Assembly (NCBI GenBank): GCA_001774395.1
Contig: MEZX01000002.1
Span: forward strand, 29,628 to 61,845
Length of the DNA: 32,218 nt
Direction of reading: 5' to 3'
Source of the DNA: Candidatus Berkelbacteria bacterium RIFCSPLOWO2_01_FULL_50_28
GTDB lineage: Bacteria > Patescibacteriota > UBA1384 > 2-12-FULL-50-11
The position numbers and the translations under genes are program-made. Numbering within the stretch: position 1 is the stretch's first letter; every line of letters begins with the position of its first letter. Under the pieces are notes generated by a model that saw only the letters and a list, made by a program, of their open reading frames with translations, was not told where the DNA came from and made no database searches. Shown piece by piece: positions 14,710 through 22,888 of this stretch.

Positions 14710-17700
14710 GGTTTTTTCTGGTGTAGCTGTCTCTCGGTTGTTTTTCCAGATGAGATTAATGCTATCTAAATTGTACGTCGGGCTACAAGAAAACTGACGG
14801 GGGTTGGCAAAGTCGTACTGCTCTCGTCCCTGTTCATCAATCTGTTCGTCCATTGCCCTTTCAAATAAACCACCAGTTCGGTTAGTTCGAATAGTTCCAT
14901 TTGTCGAGACACCGACCATATCAAAATTATTAGTGGCGGCAAATTCTGTTACTACTTGACTTAAACCTCGGTAGATTGAAGCTTCATCGGTCGTTTGTAA
15001 ATAGCCTTGAGCGGGATTAAATGAGGCCGTGAGTATCTTTTTACCATCTGGTTCCGTAAAGTGATGGAGCAATACTAAACCTTGGCAACGCATCGTCTCC
15101 GGATCATGCAAAACCAACTGAATGTAATTTGGCATCTCCCAAATGTTGACGCGCTCAAGTTCAGGTTTTGGGTTGTCTTGGGCAACACAAACTCCTCCAA
15201 CCATTCGTGCGAGGGCACTTTCCTTTGTTTTCGAAAAACTTCCGATGAGTTTTTTGGCTTGCGCTCCAGAGCTTGATTCAAATTGGTCTAAAGACGCTTC
15301 CGTTCGACTCAATCGGGCGTTACCGATTCTGACGCTTTGTTGGGAAAGATAGCTATAATAGCTTTCGGGGCTAAAGTCACCCAAATCTTGCGCCTCTTCA
15401 TAAGCCAGTGAGAGCAGTAACTCATTATCAACCCGAGTCAGAGGGATTGCTTCAGCAGACTCGGTGTCGATAAACTCGCCGAGAACACGATCCGTTGCCT
15501 GGCGACGAGACCTCAGCATACCGTAAACTTGTTTAGTCCGAGATTTGGCTGAAATGCTTTTCTCGGCTCCGAAACGACCAGTCGCCCTCTCATACCGTTC
15601 AATTAGTTTAGCGATACGGGCATTAACTGCTTCTTCACCAAGCTCAGTTCGATAGCTGCCCAATTGCTCCTTGCCGTAAAGACGTTCACCAATCTGTTGA
15701 ACGAAGGCAGGGCTAATCCCAAATTTACCCTGCATTCGATTAATAACGTCTGCCCGATTCGTTTGTTGCGCCTTTTCTTGTCGAGAAACAAAACGTTGTT
15801 GGAAGTAGCTTTCAAGGTCTGGATTACTGGCGACGGCCTGAAAAACGTTACGCAGAGCCTCTTTGCGATGATCAAAGGCTAAAGCGTGGTATTCGGTCAG
15901 TAACGAATAAGTCGGATTAGGAGATTGAGCGCATCGGCTTTCGATCCCAGTAATCGCATTCTGGTGATCACCAAAGGTCAGCAGTGAGTATCGCCAAATT
16001 ATCTCTTCCAAAGCCGTTGCCCCAAGCTCTGCTTCGCCACCGGCCTGAAGCGCAATTAGCACTGCCAGTTTGTTCTCGTTGGTTTCTAGCTGGTTTGCTG
16101 GAAGCAACTCACTCGGAAGAGAAGCTAGCAACTGATCAATTTGAGCATTAAGGCCTTCCGCTAACTGATCCGGACTCTCGGCAGCCAGGGTCTTTAATTC
16201 TTCCGAGAATACGTCAGCTTCAGCTTCGATCGAGGCTCTATCTGCCCCTTCCTTATATTTCACCGAGCCCGCCTCTAAAGTATTGATCACATAAACCTCA
16301 TCTTTTTTAAAAGGTTCTAAGTCTTCCAGACGATCCGGACAATGTGTAACGGTTGTTTCAAAGTCGCCATAGTTTCTGGCGTTATTTTGAAAAACATGGT
16401 GCAGTAATTCACGATAATACGGCTTATCTCTTTGGGTTTGACTCATCGGCTTGTCCCCAAGAGCCCCTTCAAGAAAACTCTGTAACTGGGCAAAATAGAC
16501 CTTTTCAGTATGGTCTTTGCGAGCGAGGAGGTAACCAGCCATTAATTCAGGACCAATTATGCGAAAATGCTTTAAGAATTCTAGAACACTGCCACGGTCA
16601 TCGCGACTGATGATCTCTTTTTTAAGACACTCCCCGTAACCGGAAATTATTTCTTGGGCTGCGTTACCGTACTGGCCCAAGATATTGGCAATAAAATCAA
16701 CATCCTTTTCATTATTGATAAATACCGGAAAATCTTCCTTAATTGCTCGTAGAACTTGACCATTTTTCTTATCAAATAAGAGCGGGCAACGATCGGGCAA
16801 CTTGAGTAACAATTGGGTCTCAGGCTCAAGGTGTCTCGCTAAATAATACTGACGGAGAGTTTCATCCTTAAGAGCATTTTCATCACGAAGAAGAAACCCA
16901 ACTAACCCTTCTTTTTCTAGCTCATCGCAACGTTCTTGAAATTTAGGATCAGAATAGCGAGCTTTAAGGCCGTTGAATTCATCGAAATTATCAAATAACT
17001 GACGACTACCGTTAGAAAGCTCGGTAATAATCACCTCCTTTTCAAGAGAAGTGCATTGAGCCTGGAATTCTTCGTCAGGGAACCGGGCTTTAAGTGTATC
17101 CAGTGCCGAAGGGACAGTTAATAGTAGCCCACCACCAGTTTTCAAATGCTCGATTACCGCGCGGCGTTCTAACTCTACGCAACGCGACTGAAATTCTGGA
17201 TCAGGGAAGTTAGCCTTAAGATTGTCAATTTTTTCCGAGCTTGTAACGAATTCATTGAAGCTATTTTCCAGATAGCTTAAGACCCCCCTCTTGACAATTC
17301 GCTCCAAATGACCTTGAAACTCTTGATCCGGATAACGGGCTTTGAGGCTATCAAATGCTGTTGGATCCCCTAGAAGCTTGAGAAAATCTTTCTGAATGTA
17401 ACTTATGGCGGCGTTCCTCTCTTCTTTAGCTAGTTGAGCCTGAAATTCGGGGTCTGGAAAGCGAGCTTTAACGGCATCGAAGTCTGCCTGAGTAGCTAAG
17501 ATTGTGAAGAAATGGGTATCGATATAGCTAAGGAGAGCTTGTTTTTCGATTTGGGTACATCGCTCTTGAAACTCTGTGTCCTCTGGATAGCGAGCTTTAA
17601 GCGCGTCGATCGTCTCCGCATTGGTGTAAATGCTTGATGAATTCTCGAAAGTTTCAGCTACCTTCTCCTGCTCTAAACGAATACATTGAGCTTGGAATTC

Positions 17701-19089
17701 GGCATCGGGAAATCTAGTTTTAAGACTATCAAAACGTTCAAGATCATAAGACAAACCATATAAGCTAGTATAATTTTCTTTCAGATTGCCAAGTATTGCC
17801 AATCGTTGTAACTCAACTATTTCCTCTCTGCCGACCTTTCCGTTGGCAATGGTCTCCTCGATCATTTTGGTGTAATACACATCCTCACTCAGGAGGACGG
17901 CTTTTCCTCCATCAAGGGTTCGGTTAATTTTCTCTTCCTCCCGTTGATCTCTTTTGTAATGAATAACTCTATGCGGAATCAGTTTATGATCGCCCCAACG
18001 CAGAGTCGTGTTGAAATTTTTTGTCATTGCTTCCCAGGTGGGGGAAACAACATCTTCGTTCCAATCCAGCAATTGTCTCAAACGTCCCTGCATAACCGCT
18101 CGCTCGACAGCGTTTAAATTATTATTATCAAACATTGCCTGTTGCCAGAGAACTTGATAACGATCTTGAGCGAGGCTAAGAAAACGACCGTAAACACCCG
18201 CTACTAGATCACCTGCTAATCGACCATCAGTCTCTGCCAGTGCATACGAACCGCGATCGGGCAGATTGCTAATTCCTCCGCGCTTAAACTTAATTGACGA
18301 AACTTTACTGGTTTTATGATAATCGTCTTTGGCTTTTCTTGATTGACCCCAGGCTCTGGTAAATGGGATCAGGTCTTTGGCACGTTCGGAAGTTGGCCGT
18401 TTATCTCTTGCGAAAAATTCATCATTAACTGTTCGTTTACGGCTCTCGAATATTTCACCAGGTTTGAGCGGCGGTAAACCGAGTTTCAGCATCTCCGCGT
18501 TATCTCGATTCCATTCGGCTTGCCCCATGGCGGCGTAATAACGATTTTCTAAGATTTCTAGCTTAGTTAAGCCACTATCATATTCCCTGACAACCTCTCT
18601 TATTCTTAGGGCTAATTTACTAATATCCTCAGTGGCGTCGACAGCATTCTCGGTTTGAATTTGATCTAACTCTTCCTTGAGAGCAACAAGCTGGGGACGA
18701 AGATTTTCAAGATGTGCTTTGGTTTGTTGCCAGGCTTCCTGTGAACTATCGGCTTCTTTTATGGCCAAAGCCTCATCTAAATTCACTAAAGCGGCCTTTT
18801 GCTCGGTATTGTTTTGGTTGACTACTTCGGAATTATAGTGGATCTCGGGAATAGCAGTGAGGGTAGCAAATATTTCCTTCGAACGTTCAATGATTTGAGC
18901 AACCTCTTGAGAGAGCGTCGGAGGCTTTGGAGATGATTTTTCTTCGTTCTTCTCCAATCCTATCTGGTCGTCTTTTCCTACCGTCGGCTCCATGTTAGTG
19001 GTAGGTTCTATCTCGGGTTTAGGTGGTTCTTCAGTAACCACCACTACTTGATTTTCTACTTCTAAATCAGGACCGGGTCTTTCAGGCAT
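14707..19089 (-). CDS. Giant repeat protein (1460 residues), function unknown
   Basis: Layout: a Pro/Glu/Thr-rich acidic N-terminus (1-60); helical, probably coiled-coil segments (60-190); a basic region (210-275); a helical domain (280-450); seven tandem 42-residue repeats (about 445-738) with consensus LKARFPDPEFQxxCxxLE; a long helical region (740-1130); and a C-terminal domain from about 1215 containing VGGVCVAQDNPKP, YIQLVLHDPETMRCQGLVLL, FAATNNFDMVGVST and IRTNRTGGLFERAMDE. The alternation of strands and helices in the last part could be a GNAT-like fold, but I cannot prove it. There is no signal peptide or membrane segment, so the protein is probably cytosolic. The ATG has no ribosome site; instead TGA-TATTAT ends exactly six bases before it, a leaderless arrangement. 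Giant proteins of unknown role are common in CPR genomes. Confidence 0.8.
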   Translation of the reverse strand: MPERPGPDLEVENQVVVVTEEPPKPEIEPTTNMEPTVGKDDQIGLEKNEEKSSPKPPTLSQEVAQIIERSKEIFATLTAIPEIHYNSEVVNQNNTEQKAALVNLDEALAIKEADSSQEAWQQTKAHLENLRPQLVALKEELDQIQTENAVDATEDISKLALRIREVVREYDSGLTKLEILENRYYAAMGQAEWNRDNAEMLKLGLPPLKPGEIFESRKRTVNDEFFARDKRPTSERAKDLIPFTRAWGQSRKAKDDYHKTSKVSSIKFKRGGISNLPDRGSYALAETDGRLAGDLVAGVYGRFLSLAQDRYQVLWQQAMFDNNNLNAVERAVMQGRLRQLLDWNEDVVSPTWEAMTKNFNTTLRWGDHKLIPHRVIHYKRDQREEEKINRTLDGGKAVLLSEDVYYTKMIEETIANGKVGREEIVELQRLAILGNLKENYTSLYGLSYDLERFDSLKTRFPDAEFQAQCIRLEQEKVAETFENSSSIYTNAETIDALKARYPEDTEFQERCTQIEKQALLSYIDTHFFTILATQADFDAVKARFPDPEFQAQLAKEERNAAISYIQKDFLKLLGDPTAFDSLKARYPDQEFQGHLERIVKRGVLSYLENSFNEFVTSSEKIDNLKANFPDPEFQSRCVELERRAVIEHLKTGGGLLLTVPSALDTLKARFPDEEFQAQCTSLEKEVIITELSNGSRQLFDNFDEFNGLKARYSDPKFQERCDELEKEGLVGFLLRDENALKDETLRQYYLARHLEPETQLLLKLPDRCPLLFDKKNGQVLRAIKEDFPVFINNEKDVDFIANILGQYGNAAQEIISGYGECLKKEIISRDDRGSVLEFLKHFRIIGPELMAGYLLARKDHTEKVYFAQLQSFLEGALGDKPMSQTQRDKPYYRELLHHVFQNNARNYGDFETTVTHCPDRLEDLEPFKKDEVYVINTLEAGSVKYKEGADRASIEAEADVFSEELKTLAAESPDQLAEGLNAQIDQLLASLPSELLPANQLETNENKLAVLIALQAGGEAELGATALEEIIWRYSLLTFGDHQNAITGIESRCAQSPNPTYSLLTEYHALAFDHRKEALRNVFQAVASNPDLESYFQQRFVSRQEKAQQTNRADVINRMQGKFGISPAFVQQIGERLYGKEQLGSYRTELGEEAVNARIAKLIERYERATGRFGAEKSISAKSRTKQVYGMLRSRRQATDRVLGEFIDTESAEAIPLTRVDNELLLSLAYEEAQDLGDFSPESYYSYLSQQSVRIGNARLSRTEASLDQFESSSGAQAKKLIGSFSKTKESALARMVGGVCVAQDNPKPELERVNIWEMPNYIQLVLHDPETMRCQGLVLLHHFTEPDGKKILTASFNPAQGYLQTTDEASIYRGLSQVVTEFAATNNFDMVGVSTNGTIRTNRTGGLFERAMDEQIDEQGREQYDFANPRQFSCSPTYNLDSINLIWKNNRETATPEKT
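16876..17757 (-). repeat. Seven tandem 42-residue (126-base) repeats in the giant protein
   Basis: The Phe of the FQ pair falls at residues 465, 507, 549, 591, 633, 675 and 717, an exact spacing of 42 each time. Conserved positions are hydrophobic-x-x-LKARFPDxEFQ, then Cys (five of seven copies) and a Glu-rich helix with LE, then a hydrophobic helix. A half-copy precedes the first unit (from about 425). DNA identity between copies is low, so the period is held at protein level. Probably a superhelical alpha-repeat similar in style to TPR or Sel1 arrays. Confidence 0.85.
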
Positions 19090-19095
19090 GATTCC

Positions 19096-19105
19096 ATAAT
19101 ATCAC
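19096..19105 (-). promoter_or_regulatory. Leaderless extended -10 promoter of the giant repeat gene
   Basis: Minus strand TGA-TATTAT (19104-19096), then GGAATC, then ATG at 19089. The hexamer ends exactly six bases before the start codon, placing transcription start on the A of ATG. No clear -35. Confidence 0.6.
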
Positions 19106-19155
19106 CTAAACAAAGGTGACGGAGACTTTATAAATAATTGCTCTTTAGCGGTGCT

Positions 19156-19911
19156 TTACTTCAGCCGGTAGGTAACAGAGACAGAATACGTCACTTCTTG
19201 TTCGCCGAAAAGCAAGCGCGGAGTGGTCGGCGCAACGCTGCCCTTGGACATCGAGCCGGTGTCGCCCTCCATCATAATTGGGCCGCCCCAGTTGGGTTCG
19301 GATACTTCGATAACTTTGCCTAGTTTTGCGCCTAGCGTAGTGACGGTCTGGTCGGCTCGGGCCTTTGCGTCAGCCAGTGCTTCACCACGAGCCTCGTTCT
19401 CCAGACGCTTGCTGGTTTCGGTGGTAAAACCGCTAGATGGCGAAACGCCGTACAGCGGTGAAGTGGTCGTTAGATAATCGCTAATTTTTTGAGCCAGTTT
19501 CGAGTCGTTCACCACCGCGGTCACGGCAAAGGTCGCCGTAATTGTGGAGGAGCTAACAGCGCTGGAATCAGGTTCCGACGAGTCTACCATCGGTATCACT
19601 CGACCGTCATCGTTACTGGTACTGACATCGGTCCTTATTTTTGATTCCACTACACCGAGCTTGATCAGCTTGGCAACAACAGCGTTACCCTTGACGGAAA
19701 CCTTGGAAATCGCTTTGGCTGAAGTTGCTGCGGTCGACTGATACGACGGGTAGAAAGTGAACTCATCCGGCACCGCTTTAACAGTAGCCTGCCCGCTAAC
19801 TACAACCGTCCGACTACCAGTGCTGTCCCACGGCTGCCAGGCAAATAGCATTCCCAAAATCACCAGTGTCAACACACCTACCACAAACCGCAGATCAAGT
19901 TTTAATGTCAT
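19156..19911 (-). CDS. SIMPL-domain (DUF541) exported protein
   Basis: 251 residues. An N-terminal membrane anchor at about 7-25 (LRFVVGVLTLVILGMLFAW) is followed by the SIMPL/DUF541 domain: VVVSGQATVKAVPDEFTFYP at the start, internal KAISKVSVKGNAVVAKLIKL, and a final VTYSVSVTYRLK strand. Members of this family (E. coli YggE, Brucella BP26) are periplasmic or surface proteins linked to oxidative stress and oligomeric channel-like assemblies. This one is probably anchored facing outward. There is no ribosome site; a promoter TTGCAA-17-TTCAAT ends seven bases before the ATG. It stands alone between its own promoter and the giant repeat gene downstream, which has its own promoter. Confidence 0.88.
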   Translation of the reverse strand: MTLKLDLRFVVGVLTLVILGMLFAWQPWDSTGSRTVVVSGQATVKAVPDEFTFYPSYQSTAATSAKAISKVSVKGNAVVAKLIKLGVVESKIRTDVSTSNDDGRVIPMVDSSEPDSSAVSSSTITATFAVTAVVNDSKLAQKISDYLTTTSPLYGVSPSSGFTTETSKRLENEARGEALADAKARADQTVTTLGAKLGKVIEVSEPNWGGPIMMEGDTGSMSKGSVAPTTPRLLFGEQEVTYSVSVTYRLK

Positions 19912-19918
19912 TTCCTAT

Positions 19919-19947
19919 ATTGAAAGCTAAATAGGCACTGTTTGCAA
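19919..19947 (-). promoter_or_regulatory. Promoter of the SIMPL gene, near-leaderless
   Basis: On the minus strand TTGCAA (19947-19942), a 17-base spacer, and TTCAAT (19924-19919). The ATG follows after seven bases, so the predicted leader is about one base. AGGA in the -10 to ATG gap is too close to serve as a ribosome site. Confidence 0.55.
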
Positions 19948-19951
19948 TGGC

Positions 19952-19988
19952 AGAAAAACAAAAACGGGCCACCCATCAGGACGGCCCG
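19952..19988 (-). terminator. Intrinsic terminator of the PepSY-cupredoxin gene
   Basis: Minus strand CGGGCC (19988-19983), a 12-base loop, GGCCCG (19970-19965), then TTTTTGTTTTT. It lies about 25 bases after the stop at 20011. Confidence 0.85.
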
Positions 19989-20010
19989 CGTTCATTTCTA
20001 GTTCGACTCT

Positions 20011-20928
20011 TTAGCTGTTTTTCACCGTAATTGATGCGGTCATTTCCGGGTGAATAGTACACTTCACGGTGAACGAGCCGGCAACAGACGGGGTGAAGGT
20101 GAACTCCTTCTTTGCACCGGCGGCAATCGTGTAGTTGATACCCAATTCAGTGATGGTGAAAGTGTGAGAAACATCGTCCTCATTCTCCACCTCTACCTTA
20201 ACCGCTTGGCCTTTGGTTAGCGACTCTAATCCGCTGAATTCGTTATCTTCCATTGAGACGCTCATCTCCTGAGGCTCGCTGTTACCGCCCTGGTCATCGC
20301 CTTGGTCATCGCCATTGTCATCATTTCCGGACGAGCCAGGTTCGCGAACACGAAGCACTGCACCAGTTGTGGCATCAACATCAACTCGACCGTCATCGGT
20401 GAACTTGACGCTGTAAACAACTTTGCTCTCTTCCATGTCCAGCTCAATCTTGCGTACGGTCTTTCCTGGTCGCTGACCTTCGGCAATTGATCGAGCCTGG
20501 GCAACGGAAATCGCGGCAACAAAGTCAGCCGGTATTTCGTCGCTAGACTCAACCTCGTCGCTATCCGCTTTGTCCTCGCTTGGGTCTATTATCTGTTCAC
20601 CTGTTTCGGCGTTGAAAAAGAGCACTCCTTCGGGGTTACCCAATTTTACCTTGTAAACCAGCCCTGCGTCTTCGTCTTCAAGCTCGATACTGACAATTGT
20701 CTGTCCGTCTTTCAGTAGTTTTTCTGCTAACGCGCGGATCTCCTCGGCCGACTTCACCCCAGATAGTGCGGTTGGCAATGAATCGGCTTGTTCGGCCGCT
20801 TTTTCACTTTTTCGTTCCTCTACCTTTTTGGCGGCAACATAGCTACCTCCGCCCACTACTAACGTTCCAAGCGCCAGTAACAAAATCATCACCGGGGCAA
20901 AACCCCTTTTAGTTTTAGTTGCAATCAT
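20011..20928 (-). CDS. Membrane-anchored double-PepSY protein with C-terminal cupredoxin domain
   Basis: 305 residues from the ATG at 20928 (AGGAGG lies about ten bases upstream; the in-frame GTG at 20937 sits on top of that site). Order: an N-terminal membrane helix (PVMILLLALGTLVVGGGSYV); PepSY-like domain 1 (AEEIRALAEKLLKDGQTIVS ... VLFFNAETGEQI); an acidic linker; PepSY-like domain 2 (VAQARSIAEGQRPGKTVRKI ... VDVDATTGAVLRV); a Gly/Asp-rich linker; and a cupredoxin domain of about 85 residues with His in SHTFTI and the type I copper loop KCTIHPEMTAS (Cys, His, Met). All four type I copper ligands are accounted for. Likely an extracytoplasmic copper protein; electron transfer or copper holding is inferred, and the PepSY pair may regulate a protease such as the subtilase. 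Confidence 0.85.
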   Translation of the reverse strand: MIATKTKRGFAPVMILLLALGTLVVGGGSYVAAKKVEERKSEKAAEQADSLPTALSGVKSAEEIRALAEKLLKDGQTIVSIELEDEDAGLVYKVKLGNPEGVLFFNAETGEQIIDPSEDKADSDEVESSDEIPADFVAAISVAQARSIAEGQRPGKTVRKIELDMEESKVVYSVKFTDDGRVDVDATTGAVLRVREPGSSGNDDNGDDQGDDQGGNSEPQEMSVSMEDNEFSGLESLTKGQAVKVEVENEDDVSHTFTITELGINYTIAAGAKKEFTFTPSVAGSFTVKCTIHPEMTASITVKNS

Positions 20929-20953
20929 TATATACACTCCTCCTTATTAATTC

Positions 20954-20982
20954 AGCTTACAGACCTACAGCCAGAATGTCAA
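20954..20982 (-). promoter_or_regulatory. Promoter of the PepSY-cupredoxin gene
   Basis: Minus strand TTGACA (20982-20977), a 17-base spacer, TAAGCT (20959-20954). Predicted start near 20947, leaving a 19-base leader that carries AAGGAGGAG. The bases around the -35 (CCTCCCTTTGACAT) closely resemble those of the RodZ-like gene promoter. Confidence 0.6.
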
Positions 20983-21041
20983 AGGGAGGCCTATGTGACG
21001 ATCGGAGGGGTAGCAATAATTGAATAAACAACTTCCCCCAC

Positions 21042-21070
21042 TTGGCCATTACTCTCTGATAGTGTAGTTT
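21042..21070 (+). promoter_or_regulatory. Leaderless promoter of the glycosidase-like gene
   Basis: TTGGCC (21042-21047), a 17-base spacer, TAGTTT (21065-21070), then TAGACC and the ATG at 21077. The -10 ends six bases before the ATG. There is no ribosome site. Both hexamers match only in part, so confidence rests on position. Confidence 0.45.
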
Positions 21071-21076
21071 TAGACC

Positions 21077-22111
21077 ATGGCTCGAAGGATCTACTACTGG
21101 TTACAGAGAGTGTATCTTTACTGGCGGTCACGTGAGAAACTCTTGATGATTATTCTCGGACTGGTGGTAGTTGTTTCTGCGGTGGTATCTATTAACATCC
21201 AAAGACAGGCTGCCAAGCCAGCGCCGTACGTGAACCCTTATGAGACGCTTGTTGGCGTCGCCCTTTCTCCCAAAAGTTACAAAGGCGAAAAGTTCACGAG
21301 TTTTTTCGACAAAGCCAAAGAAATCGGCAACGCCGTTAGTTGGTCCGGGCCTTGGCAAGATTTTGCTAAATCCAACGGTACTCCTTCAGACATCGCTACG
21401 CTGGCCAAACAAAAGGGCTTTATGCCAATTTACCTCACAGGCCCAACTATCGAAGAGGTGAAGAACGGCGACTATCAAACAGCCATGACCGCTGCGATCG
21501 GTAAATTTGCCGCCACAGAACAGCCAAAATACATCGGCATCGGCCACGAGATCGACCAGCTCTACCTAAGCTCACCCGAGCTACTAAAAAAATACCTGAA
21601 AGCAGCCAAACCAGTAGTCGGCCGTCTTCGCTCCACCTCGGCCAGCGTTAAAATCTTCGCTACCATCCAGTACGAACGGAGTCAGGGCTTGCGAGGTGGC
21701 CTGTTTGGAGGCACCAACGACGAGTCGAAGAGCATTTTGAAGAAGGTCTTGCCACAGTTAGAGATGTTTGATTTTGTCGCCTTCACCACTTACCCTGGGC
21801 TCATTTATAAAACACCCGAGGATTTGCCCGACGATTACTACTCCAAAGTTACTTCGCTGACCTCTAAACCAATTATCTTCACCGAAGTTGGCTGGTCGAG
21901 ATCGGCACCGGAGGAAGGTTACGACGGTAGCGAATCGGCTCAAGCTGAGTTCATCAAAGAATTTCGCCATCAAATGGAGGACATTAAACCGGTCTTACAG
22001 CTTTGGTCGTTCCTGTACCCGCAAAAAGTTAGCTCGGTATTCGAGACTATGAGTTTGCTGGCCACCGACCAAGAAACTTCCCCCGGCTTCGAGGCTTGGA
22101 AAAGGAAGTAA
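21077..22111 (+). CDS. Membrane-anchored TIM-barrel glycoside hydrolase-like protein
   Basis: 344 residues. A basic N-terminus and one membrane helix (about 22-38, LLMIILGLVVVVSAVVS) are followed by an extracytoplasmic barrel. Strand-end motifs fit clan GH-A type retaining glycosidases: Glu158 in YIGIGHEIDQLY as candidate acid/base and Glu270 in PIIFTEVGWSRS as candidate nucleophile, 112 residues apart; FDFVAFTTYPGL marks another barrel strand. The usual Asn before the acid/base Glu (NE) is replaced by His (HE). The nearest named group I can offer is GH53/GH5-like, without certainty. The product would face outward and act on a cell-surface or environmental glycan. There is no ribosome site, and the start coincides with the predicted transcription start. 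It is monocistronic and convergent with the ppsA block. Confidence 0.75.
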   Translation: MARRIYYWLQRVYLYWRSREKLLMIILGLVVVVSAVVSINIQRQAAKPAPYVNPYETLVGVALSPKSYKGEKFTSFFDKAKEIGNAVSWSGPWQDFAKSNGTPSDIATLAKQKGFMPIYLTGPTIEEVKNGDYQTAMTAAIGKFAATEQPKYIGIGHEIDQLYLSSPELLKKYLKAAKPVVGRLRSTSASVKIFATIQYERSQGLRGGLFGGTNDESKSILKKVLPQLEMFDFVAFTTYPGLIYKTPEDLPDDYYSKVTSLTSKPIIFTEVGWSRSAPEEGYDGSESAQAEFIKEFRHQMEDIKPVLQLWSFLYPQKVSSVFETMSLLATDQETSPGFEAWKRK

Positions 22112-22113
22112 GG

Positions 22114-22206
22114 CTAGCCGTCAATCACTTGCGAGAGCAGTAGTTTCTTCTCTACGAACGCAATTAGTTTACGGGAAGAGACCGCCACGTCGGGGGCGAC
22201 GGAGAC
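22114..22206 (-). pseudogene. Duplicated 3' tail of ppsA
   Basis: Bases 22120-22206 match 22895-22981 (the end of ppsA) at 79 of 87 positions, same orientation, and both copies run into TAG in frame. It reads VSVAPDVAVSSRKLIAFVEK and on to SQVIDG-stop. Seven of the eight differences are silent, and one changes Ser to Phe. Similarity stops abruptly beyond 22206. This is a truncated second copy, with no start and no upstream domain. Confidence 0.85.
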
Positions 22207-22270
22207 GTAAGACGGAGGCAGACAGAAGTCCGAGCCAGTATTCCAGTGGTATTTGCCCACAACTTAAGAA

Positions 22271-22293
22271 GCCTACCGATTGGATCGATAGGC
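22271..22293 (-). terminator. Hairpin after the four-helix membrane protein gene
   Basis: GCCTACCGAT (22271-22280), TGG, ATCGATAGGC (22284-22293): 10-base arms with one mismatch, about 35 bases past the stop at 22329. The minus-strand continuation TTCTTAAGTT is only weakly T-rich. Confidence 0.4.
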
Positions 22294-22328
22294 ATGAGGT
22301 TGAGATCGACGGTGACACGTTAGATCCT

Positions 22329-22712
22329 CTATCTCGGTGCGGCTGTTGTGATCAGCAAAATGCCGGTGATGGTGGTCGGGATCAGCATTACAGCAAAGGT
22401 GATCACCGCTGCCCGATGCCAGACCCGGAAACGATTGCCCGACTGCAGCTTCCAGCCCAAGAGCACCAATACCAGGAAGATGACCCCGGAAGTGATCGCA
22501 AAGGGCAGATGGATAGTCTGTGCGTCCTTGTTGAAGCTGTAGAGGTAGCGCAGCCCCTCTGCGTAGAGCACTGTGGCCACAAAGATCGTAACAGTCACCC
22601 AAGCTCGTAGGACATGCCGTCGTCGCTGGTGGCGCCGGCCGGCGATAGCCGTCCAGATAAAGAAACCAACAAACAAGATCAACAGAGCGACAAAGATGAG
22701 AAGGTACAACAT
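22329..22712 (-). CDS. Small four-helix membrane protein, DUF420/cytochrome b561-like
   Basis: 127 residues with four predicted membrane helices: 2-23 (LYLLIFVALLILFVGFFIWT), 38-58 (WVTVTIFVATVLYAEGLRYL), 68-88 (HLPFAITSGVIFLVLVLLGW) and 102-122 (AAVITFAVMLIPTTITGILL). Histidines sit near helix ends (RRRHVLRAW, TIHLPFA, RVWHRAAV), the pattern of small haem-binding or DUF420-type proteins, but haem ligation cannot be shown from sequence alone. The ribosome site GGGAG lies about nine bases before the ATG. The gene sits alone between the duplicated ppsA tail and ppsA itself, with an 11-base inverted repeat just upstream, so it may have arrived as an insertion. Confidence 0.7.
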   Translation of the reverse strand: MLYLLIFVALLILFVGFFIWTAIAGRRHQRRRHVLRAWVTVTIFVATVLYAEGLRYLYSFNKDAQTIHLPFAITSGVIFLVLVLLGWKLQSGNRFRVWHRAAVITFAVMLIPTTITGILLITTAAPR

Positions 22713-22730
22713 TTCATAAACTCCCTGGGA

Positions 22731-22781
22731 AGAATTGTAGCTGAATTATCGGCCAACTACCAGGGTTGGTGCTACAATTCT
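22731..22781. promoter_or_regulatory. Perfect 11-base inverted repeat carrying -10-like TACAAT in both arms
   Basis: AGAATTGTAGC (22731-22741) and GCTACAATTCT (22771-22781) are perfect inverted arms. Between them is a second stem CCAAC/GTTGG (22753-22757 and 22765-22769). Each arm contains TACAAT, once per strand. The minus-strand copy ends about 20 bases before the four-helix gene's ATG and could be its -10. Could be an operator-promoter or a cruciform/RNA structure. Confidence 0.55.
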
Positions 22782-22888
22782 GACGATGAAATCACGAAAG
22801 TTCTGCGTTGTCTTGTATCTATGGAGGTGTGGCTTTCTTGTTATTCTAGCCGTCGCTAACGACGACCGAAGCGGAGGAGTTTTCAGAG

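Noticed and set aside
16876-17757. CRISPR-like periodic repeat
   Set aside because: The 126-base period is conserved only at protein level and lies inside an open frame with no identical DNA repeats or spacers.
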